Positions 15,170 through 25,494 are shown, counted from the first letter of the stretch. The stretch: 32,935 nucleotides of DNA from an uncultured Ruminococcus sp. (GCA_902773135.1 CACYDP010000099.1:1-32935), one strand, 5' to 3'. Made by a program: numbers and translations. Notes: generated from the letters alone by a model not told the origin.

Positions 15170-18100
15170 ATGGCAAGGTCAAAAACAAAGTTATCTGATA
15201 AACTGCTGTCCGTATTGCTTTCAATATTAATGATACTGGCAAGTTTTAGTATCATATTTACTGTGGGAAAAGATACGCAGGCAGCCGAAGATACCAAAAT
15301 GCTGATTTTTGCGGTAAAGCTGACGGGTATACAAACAAACGGTTCGGAAAAAAATCTGAACAGGGCGACAGTAGACTGCAGTGTTTACGGTGAGGACGAA
15401 GAAACAAATGCTCCGTCCGATGTTTTGAAAGAGGAAAATGTTAAAAGCATCAGTAACAGTTCGGGTTTGGCTTTTATAAGAGTGGATTCCGAAAAAATCA
15501 ATAATCATCATAATATCTATTATGTAAGAATCAATGCTGTAAAGGCTTATGGCTTTGATTTTACACCGACCGATGAAACTGTAAAGCTCGATCCTTGTAC
15601 AGATGTAAAATCACCGGATAATATCTACAATATCTCACTGAATCAAAGAAAAAAGAAAAGAATTTACGGTACGGTTACCGATATAAATAACATACCTGTA
15701 AAGTCTGCCGACATTACATTTAAGTATTATAATGACGGTAAATTTACGGTTCAGTCAGATGAAAACGGCAGTTATAAAGCCGACTTGTATTTTGATGAAG
15801 ATTATACCGTCAAAGCAACAGGAGTGAATGAGGCAGCCGGACAAAACTTTCAGGTGGTAACACAGTATGTCAATATCAAGAGCGGCGATACAGAAAAGAA
15901 GACATATGATTTTGTACTTCCGGAACGTGTGGAAGATACCCATTTCCAATTTGCTCAAAAAGATGACCGATCGCTTTCTTATGTCAAAAATAATTCCGAG
16001 TATGTCAATCCTGTTATCAGAAGTTCCGATAATGACAGCAAGATAAGCTATACAGTTTTGTTTAACGGAGAAGAAACAAAAAAAGCAGTCTATCATGACG
16101 GCAAACTGAATTATCTTGCTGCCGGTCCGGGTTCCTATACTGTCATTGCACGCAGCAGCGATTCGGAAAAATATCTGGACAAAGAAATACAATTCCACGT
16201 TACTGTGGAAAGTGAGAGCGTACCTTTTGAATTTGCCGAAACAAGCCGTACAGTTTCAATTACCGATAAAGATGTACCTCTGGAACTTCAGAAAATCACC
16301 AATGAGTTGTATTCCGAGGAATACATCAGCTATACGGTTTCGGGAGATAAGGGTGTTGTTTCGCTGAATCAATCCGAAAAAACACTGACCCTGAAAAAAG
16401 TTGGTACCGTAACGATTACCGCTAAATACAATCATCTTGATACGGTTCAGGCATCTTATACGCTGAATGTGATCAAAGAAAGTGTTGCATTGAAGTTTGA
16501 GGATTCCGATGCGAATATTACTTTCCGACCGAAAAGCAGTGAGGGCGGATTCGCTTCTTATCAAAGAAAAGCATTGTATTGGAATGAAAAAACGGGAACC
16601 TATGAAGAAATTTCCGATGTAAAATATTTTATTACGGAACAATATAATACCAATGGTGTTTTAACAGACGGTATTGCATCAGTCAACCAAACGACAGGTC
16701 TTGTAACGGCTAAAGCGGCAGGTAAAGTGGTGGTGACGGCTTCACTTGGTTCCAGCAAGCAATATGAGGGAGAAGACATCAGTTATACGCTTCATATCAG
16801 CAAGGCAGATCAGCCCGAAATCAGTTTTTCGGAAAAAGAGCCGACTATTACTTTCAAAACGAATACCAAAGTACTGACCTACCAGAATACTTTCCATAAC
16901 AATTCGCTTCCCGGCACAGTTGTTTATGAGATCACAGAGGGTTCTGATAATGCGGTCATTGACAGTAAGGGAAAACTGACCATTCTCAAAGCGGGAACTG
17001 TAAAAGTAAGAGCCACCAAAATAACAGCCAGTGCCAACTATAATGACATCAGCATTGCATATGTGCTTCACGCAGAAAAGGGTACTCCTGCACTCAGCTT
17101 GGGAACAAAATTGCAGCAGCTTACCTACGGCAGTGAACTAAAAGTAATCGAGCCGAAAGTATCGCCGGGCAATTTGTCGGACGAAGAAAAAAAGCTCACT
17201 TATACATTTCGAGATGTCGAAAATGCCAAAATAAAAAATGTCATCAAAAGTATCGACAATAACGGTATGATTACACTGAATGACAACAAAGCGGGCGGAA
17301 TGGCAGTGATCACTGTAACGCTGGCAGAAACAGACTGTTATCAGAGTGTCAGCAAGGACTATAAAATCAAAGTGGATTATCACAATAAGATTGAATATGA
17401 AGATGTCAAAGACGGTGATATGTTTACTGTCAATAAAGAGGATAAAATAGATGCCGATGGTATCCGATGGTATAATACCACAGAGGGAGTGCAGTTTGAA
17501 GCAAAAGACGGCTATCAAATCAGTGCAAGCAATTCACTTGATGAAAGTAACTGGCACAACACCTACTCTTATCATATCAACGTAAAAAATAAAAAAATCA
17601 CTTTTTATACCAGAAAAACAGAGGGCGGCAAACTTGGTGCTGTTTCAAAAATTGTTATGAACAATGTTAATGTGGACACCATTGGTCCGGAACTGATCAG
17701 TGTCAATTACAGTCAGGAGAAAAACTCTTTTGAAAACATCATTGATACATTGACATTCCATCTTTTCTCTTATCATCAGCCTATTAAAGTTACCGCTAAA
17801 GTAACGGATAATCTTTCGGGTATCGAGAGTGTAAAACTCAACTATACAAAAGAAAATATGTCCGATGCAAGTGACAGTCAGGAACTGGAACTGGTCAATA
17901 CTTATACAGACAGCAAAAAAAGACTGAATGCAGAATTTATCATTCCCGATGTTACTTCCGGAGAAATTGAGGAGTATCTGAAAAATGTCACATTCACAAT
18001 GACGGACAATGCCGGCAACGTGACATCTGCTAATCAGGATAACCGTATTAATATTTATGATACGGTATCGCCTGATACGGTCGTGAAAATAAATGGTATC

Positions 18101-21100
18101 CAGCAGATTGTCGGAAGAAAAAGCGGACAAACCAAAAATGATCTTTCAAAAGAGGATTATGATCTTACCGCCGACGGAAGAAACCTTTATTTCAATGAAA
18201 AAGCATCGGCTTCGATTGTAATCAGCGATCTTAACTTTGACCCCAATATAGAGGGTGCCGTAAGTTTTGTTGTCAAAAAATATAATGATGACGGTTCTTC
18301 TTCGGAAGTTGCCATTGGTACGAATGGTGTCAGCCTGAGCGAATGGAAACGAGAAAACAATCAATGGCACAGTACACTTGTGATTGAGAATACAGGCGAT
18401 TATGTATTTACATTCAAATGTGTTGACCGCTCGGGAAACAAAATGGCTTATAAAGGCGATAAAACAATTGCAAAATATACTTCCGACCGAATCATTATTG
18501 ACAAAACGATTCCGGTTATCAGTGTGGAATATCAGAATACAAATATTAAAAACAGTATTGACGGAATTGATTATTATGATCAGGTTCAGACGGCAAAAAT
18601 TATTATCAGAGAACATAATTTCCGTGCTAATGATGTGGCAGCATCGATCACAGCAAAAGATGTTACCGGCAAAGATATTAAAAATGTTGCCGCAAAACTT
18701 GAAAAATATCTGTCAAATCCAAATAACTGGAAAACATCAGGAATGAACAGTGATATTCATATTGCTGAACTGGTGTTTGATACGGAAGCAAATTACACGT
18801 TTGATATTGCTTATCAGGATCTTGCTTTCAACAAAAGTGTGGATTATGAAGAATATCAGTTCACCTATGATAAAACCGCACCAAAAGTCAATATTTCCTA
18901 TGAACAGGGAATTGATAAAATTATTTTGTCGGCGATCACATTCGGAATTTATAATCCGAGTGTTACCGTTACCCTTACAGCGAGTGATAATATTTCCGGT
19001 GTCGGCAGTTTTGATTGGTCATATGCCAAGCAAAAGGGAGCAAGCAGCATGAATGCCAATACCCAACACGGAACGATCACTGCCGATCAGATGACATATT
19101 CTTCTGATGGAAAGTCAGCTTCTGCTAAATTTACTCTTGATGGTGCCGAATATCAGTACAGAGGTTTGATTTCGTATTCCGCAGCAGACCGCTCGGGTAA
19201 CAGCAGTGATGAACTTACCAGGGATAAGGGCGTGATTGTAGATACGGTTGCTCCGGAATTAACGGTTTCGTATGAAAAAGAACAGGGCAGCTATCACGAA
19301 AAATTATATTACAGCGATACCACAACCGCTACTTTGACCGTTAACGAAGCCAACTTCACAGCAAACAGGGTGCGTGTACAGCTCAATGGAAAAGCGTATG
19401 CGACATCTTGGAAAAATATCAGCGAAGACCATTATGAAGCAGCGATCCAAATCAGTGAAGAACGAGAAAATCAATTAACGGTTTCTTATACGGATATTGC
19501 AGGCAACAAAGCAGATACCTATACTTCTCCTGTTATTGTGATTGACAGAACAGCTCCGGTACTGAAAGTCGAATATGAAAATACCGATGTCAAAAATACC
19601 ATTGACGGTATTGATTATTATGATAGTGTCCAGACAGCCAAAATCACGATAACCGAGCATCATTTCCGCATCAGTGAAGACAATCTGATTCCCGATATTA
19701 CAGCGAAAAATGTTGCAGGAGCGGATATTGGCAGAACAGCTGAAGAGATTGCAGAGTATTTATATGATGAAAGCAATTGGGAAACTTCCGAAGAAAATCC
19801 CGATGTTCATACTATCAAAGTCAATTTTGATACGGAAGCAAACTATATCTTTGATATTGATTATAAGGACCTTGCCCTGAATGATGCCAATGACTGCAAA
19901 CAATATGCATTTACCGTTGATAAAACAGCTCCTGATGTCAGCATCTCATACAGTAGCAATCTTGTTTCTGCACTTCTTGAAACCGTAACGTTCGGATTTT
20001 ATCGCTCAGATGTTACCGTTACGTTGACGGCATCGGACGATATATCACCCGTAAACCGCCTTGAATGGTCATATCATAAACAGTCGGGGGCAAGTGATAT
20101 TAATCGTGATGCACAATCAGGTACCATACAATCCGACAAAATCAGCTATTCAGCCGACAGAAGAACGGCTGTATCGCAATTTACACTTGCAGGACAGTAC
20201 AGAGGTTTCATTACATACAGTGCTTCCGACAGAGCAGAAAATCGAAGCAGTGACATAACGGATAAAAACGGAATTATTGTTGATAATATCTCACCGACCT
20301 GTTCGGTAATTATTGAGGAGTGTAAGCAGTCTGCCAACGGTAAAAGATATTATAATGATACTGTTTCTGCTACTGTTACCATTAATGAAGCAAACTTTAT
20401 TGCAGATGATATTACGATCAAACTGAACGGCGAAATCTATAAATCAAGTTGGAAAAATACCAGCGGAGATATATACGAAACCAAAATCACGATCAGTGAA
20501 GAGCGGGATAACCGATTTACAGTGGAAGCAGTGGATCATTCCGGCAATAAAACAGATACTTATACGTCACCTGTGCTTGTTATTGATAGAACCGCTCCGA
20601 CTATCAGAGTTGCATATCAGAACAACGATGTTCAGAATCGGATTGATCATATCAGCTATTATCAATCTGCCCAGACTGCTGTTGTCACTGTTCACGAGCA
20701 TAATTTCAGAGCAAGTGATGTCACAGGAAACATAACGGCAAAAGACGTTTCCGGCAATGAAATAGCGGGAATTGCCTCTCGTCTGGAATCATTGATTCGT
20801 GACAGCAAAAACTGGAAGTCCTCAGGAGATACTCATACACTGGAAATCCCGTTTGATTCATCAGCAAATTATTCTTTTGCACTGAATTATAAAGACCTCG
20901 CATTGAATTCCGCTAAAACCTATACAGCCAATCCCTTTACGGTTGATACAGGTAAACCGAAAAACGTTCATATTTCATACAGTAAAAGCGTGGTTGACCT
21001 GATACTTGAAAACATCACCTTTGGCATATATCAGTCGCCTGTTACGGTAACGGTGACAGCATATGATGATATTGCGGGCATTAATCGCTTTGATTTGTCC

Positions 21101-23890
21101 TATAACAGAGCCGATAATGCAAGTACCTCCAATATCAGAAGAGAACCGGAAAATCAAAATCAATATATCACCTTATCTTCCGGAAATATAACATATTCTT
21201 CCGATAAAAAGACGGCTTCGGCGAAATATACATTCGGAAAAGGACAGTACAAGGGCAATATTTCTTACAGTGCTGCTGACAGAGCCAAAAACACCGTATC
21301 TTATAAGGACATCAAGGGAATCATTGTTGATACTGTTGCTCCGCAGTGCAGTGTGACTTATCAGCCTTGTATCAATATTAAAAATAACGTAATGTATTAT
21401 GACGGTGCAACAGAAGTGTCCGTCAAAATCAAAGAAGCGAACTTTCTTCCGGGAGATGTCTATGTGGCATTGAATAATGCCCGATACAATATGGAATGGA
21501 TACAAAGTTCTGAAACAGATACCTATATCGGCACGATTCGTATCGCCAGAGAAGAAAGCAACTTCTTTACCATCAACTATACCGATCGTTCCACCAATCG
21601 AATGACGGAATATGTATCCCCTGAAATTGTGATTGATACCGTTGACCCCGTGATAGAAAGTGTCGTATATTCCTCAGAACCGATCAGTACAGTTGCAGGA
21701 AGAAAGTATTACAACAAAAACATCACGGCAACTCTTACGGTACTGGAACGCAATTTTGATGCAGACAATTTCGATATAGCATTAACTGCTTTTGATGCGG
21801 TTGATCAGACCTTCCCTGTGAATTATCTTAAATCAGACTGGTCTCATTCGGGCAGCGACAGACACAGCATTACGCTGACATTTAATGTTGATGCCAACTA
21901 TGATTTTGCGTTTAGCTGCAAAGACCTCGCAAAAAGATCTTCTGCCAGATTTACAGATCCGATCACCGTAGACAAAACACCCCCTAAGAACCTGACGGTT
22001 TCATACAGTTCGGACATCTTCCACAATGTTATTAACACCTTGAGTTTCGGATTCTATCAATCACCCGTGACCGTTACGGTAAGTGCCGCAGATGATACCA
22101 CTGCTATCAGAAAATTCGATTACAGCTATATAAAATCGTCAGGTGTCAGCAAAGTCAATGCCGAACTGATGAATGAGGCTGTTGAAGCATCGAGAATTGT
22201 ACGTAACGGCAAAACCGCTTCGGCTTCGTTCAGTGTTCCGAGAGGTGTTTTAGGAGAAACAAATCAGTTCAGAGGTACTGTCGGATTTACAGCTTATGAT
22301 ACAGCCGAAAATCAATCTATCAACAATGATAACAAAATCATTATAGTGGATAATATTTCACCGGAAATTACCTTTGGTTTTGATACACCGATACGCAAGA
22401 GTGAAAATACTTTTTACTATAACGATGCTTTGACAGTATCGGTTATAGTGACGGAAGCAAATTTCTTTGCGGAAGACGTTCAGATAAGCCTTGAAAAGAA
22501 TGGAAAGCACTTGAATAAAACAGTATCTGCCGTATGGTCAGATAACGGAGATGTCCATACCGGCACATTCCGTGTTTCCGATGAGGGTGAATATTATGTC
22601 AGTGTCACTTATAAAGACCGTTCCGGCAACCAGTCTGCCAAAACTTCCGATAAATTTGTCATTGATAAAAGTAAACCTGCCGTCACACTCAGTAATATAT
22701 CCAATAAGAGTGCGATGAATGATAACGGCAATATCGGTTTTGTACTGAAGGCGAATGATTCTCATTTTGACAACAATTCCTTTAAGCCTACGCTGACCGT
22801 TCTGACCAGAGATGAAAACGGCAATTTTGTAACAAAAGAGATTGATATATCTCAATATCTGAAACGTGTCAGTGATACAGAATATCGTTATGAAATCGAG
22901 AACCTTGAATATGACGGAATCTATACCCTCAGAAATGTGGTGACGGACCGTTCTGATATGGCTCAGAATCAGATTACCGTAGACGGACAAAATCTTGATG
23001 AAGTAGTATTTTCCATTAACAGAAACGGTTCTACATTCCGAATCAGCGATGAGTACACGCAAAGCATTACCGGCAGTGTCATTCAGGGAGTAGAAAAAAA
23101 TATTGTGATTGAAGAGATCAATGTTGTTCCTACAAAAGATGCCAGAATTCAGCTTGAAAATACAGATCTGACAATGTTGGAAGACGGTGACCGCACATCA
23201 AAAGGCTACTGGACCGAAGAAAAAGCCGGTACATCGACCGAATGGTACAGCAAGACATATTACATTACCCCTGACAGTTTCAAGTCAAAATCGGGCGAAT
23301 TTACAGAAGGAGAGCAAAATATCCGTATCACCACCACTGATGAAACGGGCAGTACATCTTATAACGACAGCAGCAGTAACGGAAGTGCAAAGATTCAATT
23401 TATTATTGATCATACGGCACCTATTCTGACAATCAGCGGTGTAAGATCTGACAGTCTGTATCAGTCGGGAAAACAGCACGTGATTGTTTCCGTTTCCGAG
23501 AAAAACCGGATTGATATGTTCAGAGTATCGTTTGCTGATACAGACGGCAAATCAACCGGCAGCACCTTGTTTGACAGTGATGACATTGTCAAAGAAAAAG
23601 GACTGAAAGATTTTTCGGCATATTTATCGGAAAATAAAAATATTGAGTTTGATATTCCTGAGGGATATTCTCAGAACATTATTTTTGAATGCAGAGATGA
23701 AGCAGGAAATGCCGTTGACGTGGATAAATATATGATTTCCAACGTAACGGTATCTACAAACGGCTGGGTTATTTTCTACGCCAATAAACAGCTTTTCTAT
23801 CCTGTTGTGGCAGGTGCTGTGATATTGGTGATTGCAATCGTATTCCTGATTGCTTTCACAGTAAGAAGAAAGCGGGCAAAGAATTCATAA
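15170..23890 (+). CDS. Giant secreted Ig-like repeat protein, membrane-anchored (2906 aa)
   Basis: A signal peptide (about residues 1-38, ending near TQAAED) and a final membrane helix (about 2872-2895) with the basic tail RRKRAKNS put nearly 2830 residues outside the cell; there is no LPXTG sorting signal. The N-terminal third has a carboxypeptidase-regulatory-like domain (about 162-245, IYGTVTD...DENGSYKA) and several Big-type Ig domains (about 245-810). From about 840 it is a repeat array. After one partial unit come four complete units at residues 1111-1458, 1459-1805, 1806-2155 and 2156-2498. Each unit has three Ig-like modules, each introduced by a D[KRT].[AVT]P-type junction: A (YYD..QTAKI.I.EHNF), B (VTVTLTASD) and C (YY.D...T.NEANF). 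The role is probably adhesion or a surface scaffold. The start has a very strong GAGGAGGGAG site; the longer frame lacks the signal peptide start. Confidence 0.93.
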   Translation: MARSKTKLSDKLLSVLLSILMILASFSIIFTVGKDTQAAEDTKMLIFAVKLTGIQTNGSEKNLNRATVDCSVYGEDEETNAPSDVLKEENVKSISNSSGLAFIRVDSEKINNHHNIYYVRINAVKAYGFDFTPTDETVKLDPCTDVKSPDNIYNISLNQRKKKRIYGTVTDINNIPVKSADITFKYYNDGKFTVQSDENGSYKADLYFDEDYTVKATGVNEAAGQNFQVVTQYVNIKSGDTEKKTYDFVLPERVEDTHFQFAQKDDRSLSYVKNNSEYVNPVIRSSDNDSKISYTVLFNGEETKKAVYHDGKLNYLAAGPGSYTVIARSSDSEKYLDKEIQFHVTVESESVPFEFAETSRTVSITDKDVPLELQKITNELYSEEYISYTVSGDKGVVSLNQSEKTLTLKKVGTVTITAKYNHLDTVQASYTLNVIKESVALKFEDSDANITFRPKSSEGGFASYQRKALYWNEKTGTYEEISDVKYFITEQYNTNGVLTDGIASVNQTTGLVTAKAAGKVVVTASLGSSKQYEGEDISYTLHISKADQPEISFSEKEPTITFKTNTKVLTYQNTFHNNSLPGTVVYEITEGSDNAVIDSKGKLTILKAGTVKVRATKITASANYNDISIAYVLHAEKGTPALSLGTKLQQLTYGSELKVIEPKVSPGNLSDEEKKLTYTFRDVENAKIKNVIKSIDNNGMITLNDNKAGGMAVITVTLAETDCYQSVSKDYKIKVDYHNKIEYEDVKDGDMFTVNKEDKIDADGIRWYNTTEGVQFEAKDGYQISASNSLDESNWHNTYSYHINVKNKKITFYTRKTEGGKLGAVSKIVMNNVNVDTIGPELISVNYSQEKNSFENIIDTLTFHLFSYHQPIKVTAKVTDNLSGIESVKLNYTKENMSDASDSQELELVNTYTDSKKRLNAEFIIPDVTSGEIEEYLKNVTFTMTDNAGNVTSANQDNRINIYDTVSPDTVVKINGIQQIVGRKSGQTKNDLSKEDYDLTADGRNLYFNEKASASIVISDLNFDPNIEGAVSFVVKKYNDDGSSSEVAIGTNGVSLSEWKRENNQWHSTLVIENTGDYVFTFKCVDRSGNKMAYKGDKTIAKYTSDRIIIDKTIPVISVEYQNTNIKNSIDGIDYYDQVQTAKIIIREHNFRANDVAASITAKDVTGKDIKNVAAKLEKYLSNPNNWKTSGMNSDIHIAELVFDTEANYTFDIAYQDLAFNKSVDYEEYQFTYDKTAPKVNISYEQGIDKIILSAITFGIYNPSVTVTLTASDNISGVGSFDWSYAKQKGASSMNANTQHGTITADQMTYSSDGKSASAKFTLDGAEYQYRGLISYSAADRSGNSSDELTRDKGVIVDTVAPELTVSYEKEQGSYHEKLYYSDTTTATLTVNEANFTANRVRVQLNGKAYATSWKNISEDHYEAAIQISEERENQLTVSYTDIAGNKADTYTSPVIVIDRTAPVLKVEYENTDVKNTIDGIDYYDSVQTAKITITEHHFRISEDNLIPDITAKNVAGADIGRTAEEIAEYLYDESNWETSEENPDVHTIKVNFDTEANYIFDIDYKDLALNDANDCKQYAFTVDKTAPDVSISYSSNLVSALLETVTFGFYRSDVTVTLTASDDISPVNRLEWSYHKQSGASDINRDAQSGTIQSDKISYSADRRTAVSQFTLAGQYRGFITYSASDRAENRSSDITDKNGIIVDNISPTCSVIIEECKQSANGKRYYNDTVSATVTINEANFIADDITIKLNGEIYKSSWKNTSGDIYETKITISEERDNRFTVEAVDHSGNKTDTYTSPVLVIDRTAPTIRVAYQNNDVQNRIDHISYYQSAQTAVVTVHEHNFRASDVTGNITAKDVSGNEIAGIASRLESLIRDSKNWKSSGDTHTLEIPFDSSANYSFALNYKDLALNSAKTYTANPFTVDTGKPKNVHISYSKSVVDLILENITFGIYQSPVTVTVTAYDDIAGINRFDLSYNRADNASTSNIRREPENQNQYITLSSGNITYSSDKKTASAKYTFGKGQYKGNISYSAADRAKNTVSYKDIKGIIVDTVAPQCSVTYQPCINIKNNVMYYDGATEVSVKIKEANFLPGDVYVALNNARYNMEWIQSSETDTYIGTIRIAREESNFFTINYTDRSTNRMTEYVSPEIVIDTVDPVIESVVYSSEPISTVAGRKYYNKNITATLTVLERNFDADNFDIALTAFDAVDQTFPVNYLKSDWSHSGSDRHSITLTFNVDANYDFAFSCKDLAKRSSARFTDPITVDKTPPKNLTVSYSSDIFHNVINTLSFGFYQSPVTVTVSAADDTTAIRKFDYSYIKSSGVSKVNAELMNEAVEASRIVRNGKTASASFSVPRGVLGETNQFRGTVGFTAYDTAENQSINNDNKIIIVDNISPEITFGFDTPIRKSENTFYYNDALTVSVIVTEANFFAEDVQISLEKNGKHLNKTVSAVWSDNGDVHTGTFRVSDEGEYYVSVTYKDRSGNQSAKTSDKFVIDKSKPAVTLSNISNKSAMNDNGNIGFVLKANDSHFDNNSFKPTLTVLTRDENGNFVTKEIDISQYLKRVSDTEYRYEIENLEYDGIYTLRNVVTDRSDMAQNQITVDGQNLDEVVFSINRNGSTFRISDEYTQSITGSVIQGVEKNIVIEEINVVPTKDARIQLENTDLTMLEDGDRTSKGYWTEEKAGTSTEWYSKTYYITPDSFKSKSGEFTEGEQNIRITTTDETGSTSYNDSSSNGSAKIQFIIDHTAPILTISGVRSDSLYQSGKQHVIVSVSEKNRIDMFRVSFADTDGKSTGSTLFDSDDIVKEKGLKDFSAYLSENKNIEFDIPEGYSQNIIFECRDEAGNAVDVDKYMISNVTVSTNGWVIFYANKQLFYPVVAGAVILVIAIVFLIAFTVRRKRAKNS
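18500..22663 (+). repeat. Four protein-level super-repeats in the giant gene
   Basis: Units begin at 18500, 19544, 20585 and 21635 and end before 22664, so the periods are 348, 347, 350 and 343 codons. Each contains the same three different modules in the same order. Protein similarity is clear by eye but DNA identity is only moderate, so duplication is not recent. A partial unit with the last two modules precedes it (about 17690-18499). Confidence 0.85.
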
Positions 23891-23903
23891 ACTGCATCAA
23901 TTC

Positions 23904-23943
23904 AAAACCGACTTCCGTCAGAAATGAGGAAGTCGGTTTTTGT
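23904..23943 (+). terminator. Intrinsic terminator of the kinase/giant-protein operon
   Basis: A perfect 13-bp stem (23904-23916 with 23928-23940), an 11-nt loop and a T run, directly after the giant gene. The A run on the left arm makes it usable for the minus-strand S1 gene ending at 23959 too. Confidence 0.93.
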
Positions 23944-23958
23944 CTGCTGTATTATCAA

Positions 23959-24945
23959 TTAAACACACAAAGGAGTACGCAGTTCAAGAGGCTGTGACGG
24001 TCTTTTAAGACTGTTTTCGAAGATTGAAAATTGTGTTTCAATGATTTTATCCGATTCCGGAGGGGAATACATAAATTTGTCTATATGTTTTCCGTCAAAG
24101 AAATACTCCGGATTTCCGGGGTGATATTCATAGTCAAATGTGTCTATGATAATCAGTTTAATTTTCATTCTTCCCGGAATGATGTTTTTAATATAAACGC
24201 TTGCCTGCTGTCCGGCACGAATACCGTCTTTCATTTCCGCAAGACCTGCCAGGTTGGGAGCAAGTTCTACAAATGCACCATATTCTTCTACGGAACGAAT
24301 AATGCCTGCCACCGTTTCACCTATTTCAAAACGGCAGGCATTTTCTTCCCAAGTGCCGAGAAGTTCTTTATGGGTCAGGCTGATTCTGCCGTTTTCTATT
24401 GTTTTGACGATGGCTTTGATTTCCATTCCTACCGAGAAACGTTCACGAGGGTGATCAATTCTGGATACCGAAATGGAGTCGATGGGGAGCAGCGATACAA
24501 TGCCGCAGCCTATATCCGCAAAAGCTCCGAAAGAGTCCAGGTGAGTGATTTTGGCATCGATGACATCACCGGGAATCAGTTCTGAAATGTATTCGTTCAT
24601 ACAGCGTTCCTGTGCAATCCGGCGTGAGAGTATTGCAACGGTTCGTCCCGATTCGTTTTTTCTGAAATCCGTGATAACAAAGCACACAGGACGGTTTACT
24701 CTCGAAATAACGGCAATATCTCTTACCGTACCCTCACGTATACCAATAGCACCTTCTTCACGGGGGATAATCCCTTTGATACAGCCGAGATCGACAATCA
24801 AATTATGCGAAGAGTCGCATACGATGGCTCTGGCTTCGAGGATTCTCCCGTCGTGATATGCTTCTGTCAGCTGTGACAGTGACTGAAGTGATGAAAGATT
24901 TTCCACCGTATTGATAAGTCTGCCTTCAGGATAGTATCCTGCCAT
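23959..24945 (-). CDS. S1-domain RNA-binding protein
   Basis: A 328-residue cytoplasmic protein with two clear S1 domains: about 120-195 (IPGDVIDAKITHLDSFGAFADIG) and about 203-265 (IGETVAGIIRSVEEYGAFVEL). A diverged third lies at about 33-107 (LEARAIVCDSSHNLIVDLG...). This is the layout of short RpsA-like proteins in Clostridia that bind mRNA; a true ribosomal S1 has more domains. A C-terminal extension of about 60 residues with YEYHPGNPEYFFDG and KFMYSPPESD is unfamiliar. I place the start at 24945 (MAGYYPEG); an AAGGA lies about 11 bases upstream. An in-frame ATG ten codons further up would precede that ribosome site. Confidence 0.85.
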   Translation of the reverse strand: MAGYYPEGRLINTVENLSSLQSLSQLTEAYHDGRILEARAIVCDSSHNLIVDLGCIKGIIPREEGAIGIREGTVRDIAVISRVNRPVCFVITDFRKNESGRTVAILSRRIAQERCMNEYISELIPGDVIDAKITHLDSFGAFADIGCGIVSLLPIDSISVSRIDHPRERFSVGMEIKAIVKTIENGRISLTHKELLGTWEENACRFEIGETVAGIIRSVEEYGAFVELAPNLAGLAEMKDGIRAGQQASVYIKNIIPGRMKIKLIIIDTFDYEYHPGNPEYFFDGKHIDKFMYSPPESDKIIETQFSIFENSLKRPSQPLELRTPLCV

Positions 24946-25054
24946 TTTGCTTTCATTCCTTTCTTGATGAGGCAAAGCCTCCTGTTCTTTTCACAACATC
25001 TATATGAAATTCCTTAGGTTATTATGCGTATTTTTTGTCATTTTTTTATCACTC

Positions 25055-25083
25055 TTGCATTTATATAAAATATATTATAAAAT
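25055..25083 (+). promoter_or_regulatory. Promoter of the small membrane protein gene
   Basis: TTGCAT (25055-25060), a 17-nt spacer and TAAAAT (25078-25083), in very AT-rich DNA. A GGAGGT ribosome site follows before the ATG at 25117. Confidence 0.55.
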
Positions 25084-25116
25084 ATACTATATTCTTTTTT
25101 TGCGGAGGTTTGCAAT

Positions 25117-25494
25117 ATGAACGAAAATAACGGCAATATACGTTTTCTTTCTGCAATTTCATATATAGGTGTGTTTTTTGTCATCGGACACTTTGCCGTA
25201 GAACGCTGCAATCCCGACTTACGTTTTCATAAATATCAGGGAGGCGTTCTGTTCTTTGTTTTTTTCTTGCTGTATATGATGAATGCTTTATTGTCATTGG
25301 TACTCTCTTTCATTCCTCCTGTACAATTGATCATAAGCTTTCTCATATATCTTGCACTGACGGTCGCCTATGTTTTCCTGGTTGTTTTGGGAATAAGGTC
25401 GGCGGTTAAGTCGGAACAGAATATTCTTCCGTTTATAGGCAGCATTGCCGTCAAACTCAGAATATTTGCCGATGAACTCAAAAACCGCAGATGA
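25117..25494 (+). CDS. Small membrane protein, DUF4870/Tic20-like
   Basis: A 125-residue protein with three to four hydrophobic segments (about 8-28, 41-63, 66-92). The opening FLSAISYIGVFFVIGHF, followed by an Asn-Pro and then FHKYQGGVLF, resembles the DUF4870 family of small bacterial membrane proteins, where an H-x-x-Q-G motif follows the first helix. Function in that family is unknown to me. It is a single gene with its own promoter and ribosome site, divergent from the S1 gene. The short tail is basic and probably cytoplasmic. Confidence 0.75.
   Translation: MNENNGNIRFLSAISYIGVFFVIGHFAVERCNPDLRFHKYQGGVLFFVFFLLYMMNALLSLVLSFIPPVQLIISFLIYLALTVAYVFLVVLGIRSAVKSEQNILPFIGSIAVKLRIFADELKNRR

Noticed and set aside
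8305-23890. A type VII (ESX/Yuk) secretion locus
   Set aside because: FHA and kinase-like proteins occur in such loci, but no FtsK/SpoIIIE-type EssC ATPase, WXG100 protein or EssB-like membrane protein is present.
24031-24585. 184-codon plus-strand frame opposite the S1 gene
   Set aside because: The minus strand has clear S1 motifs over the same bases; this is a shadow frame with no family features.
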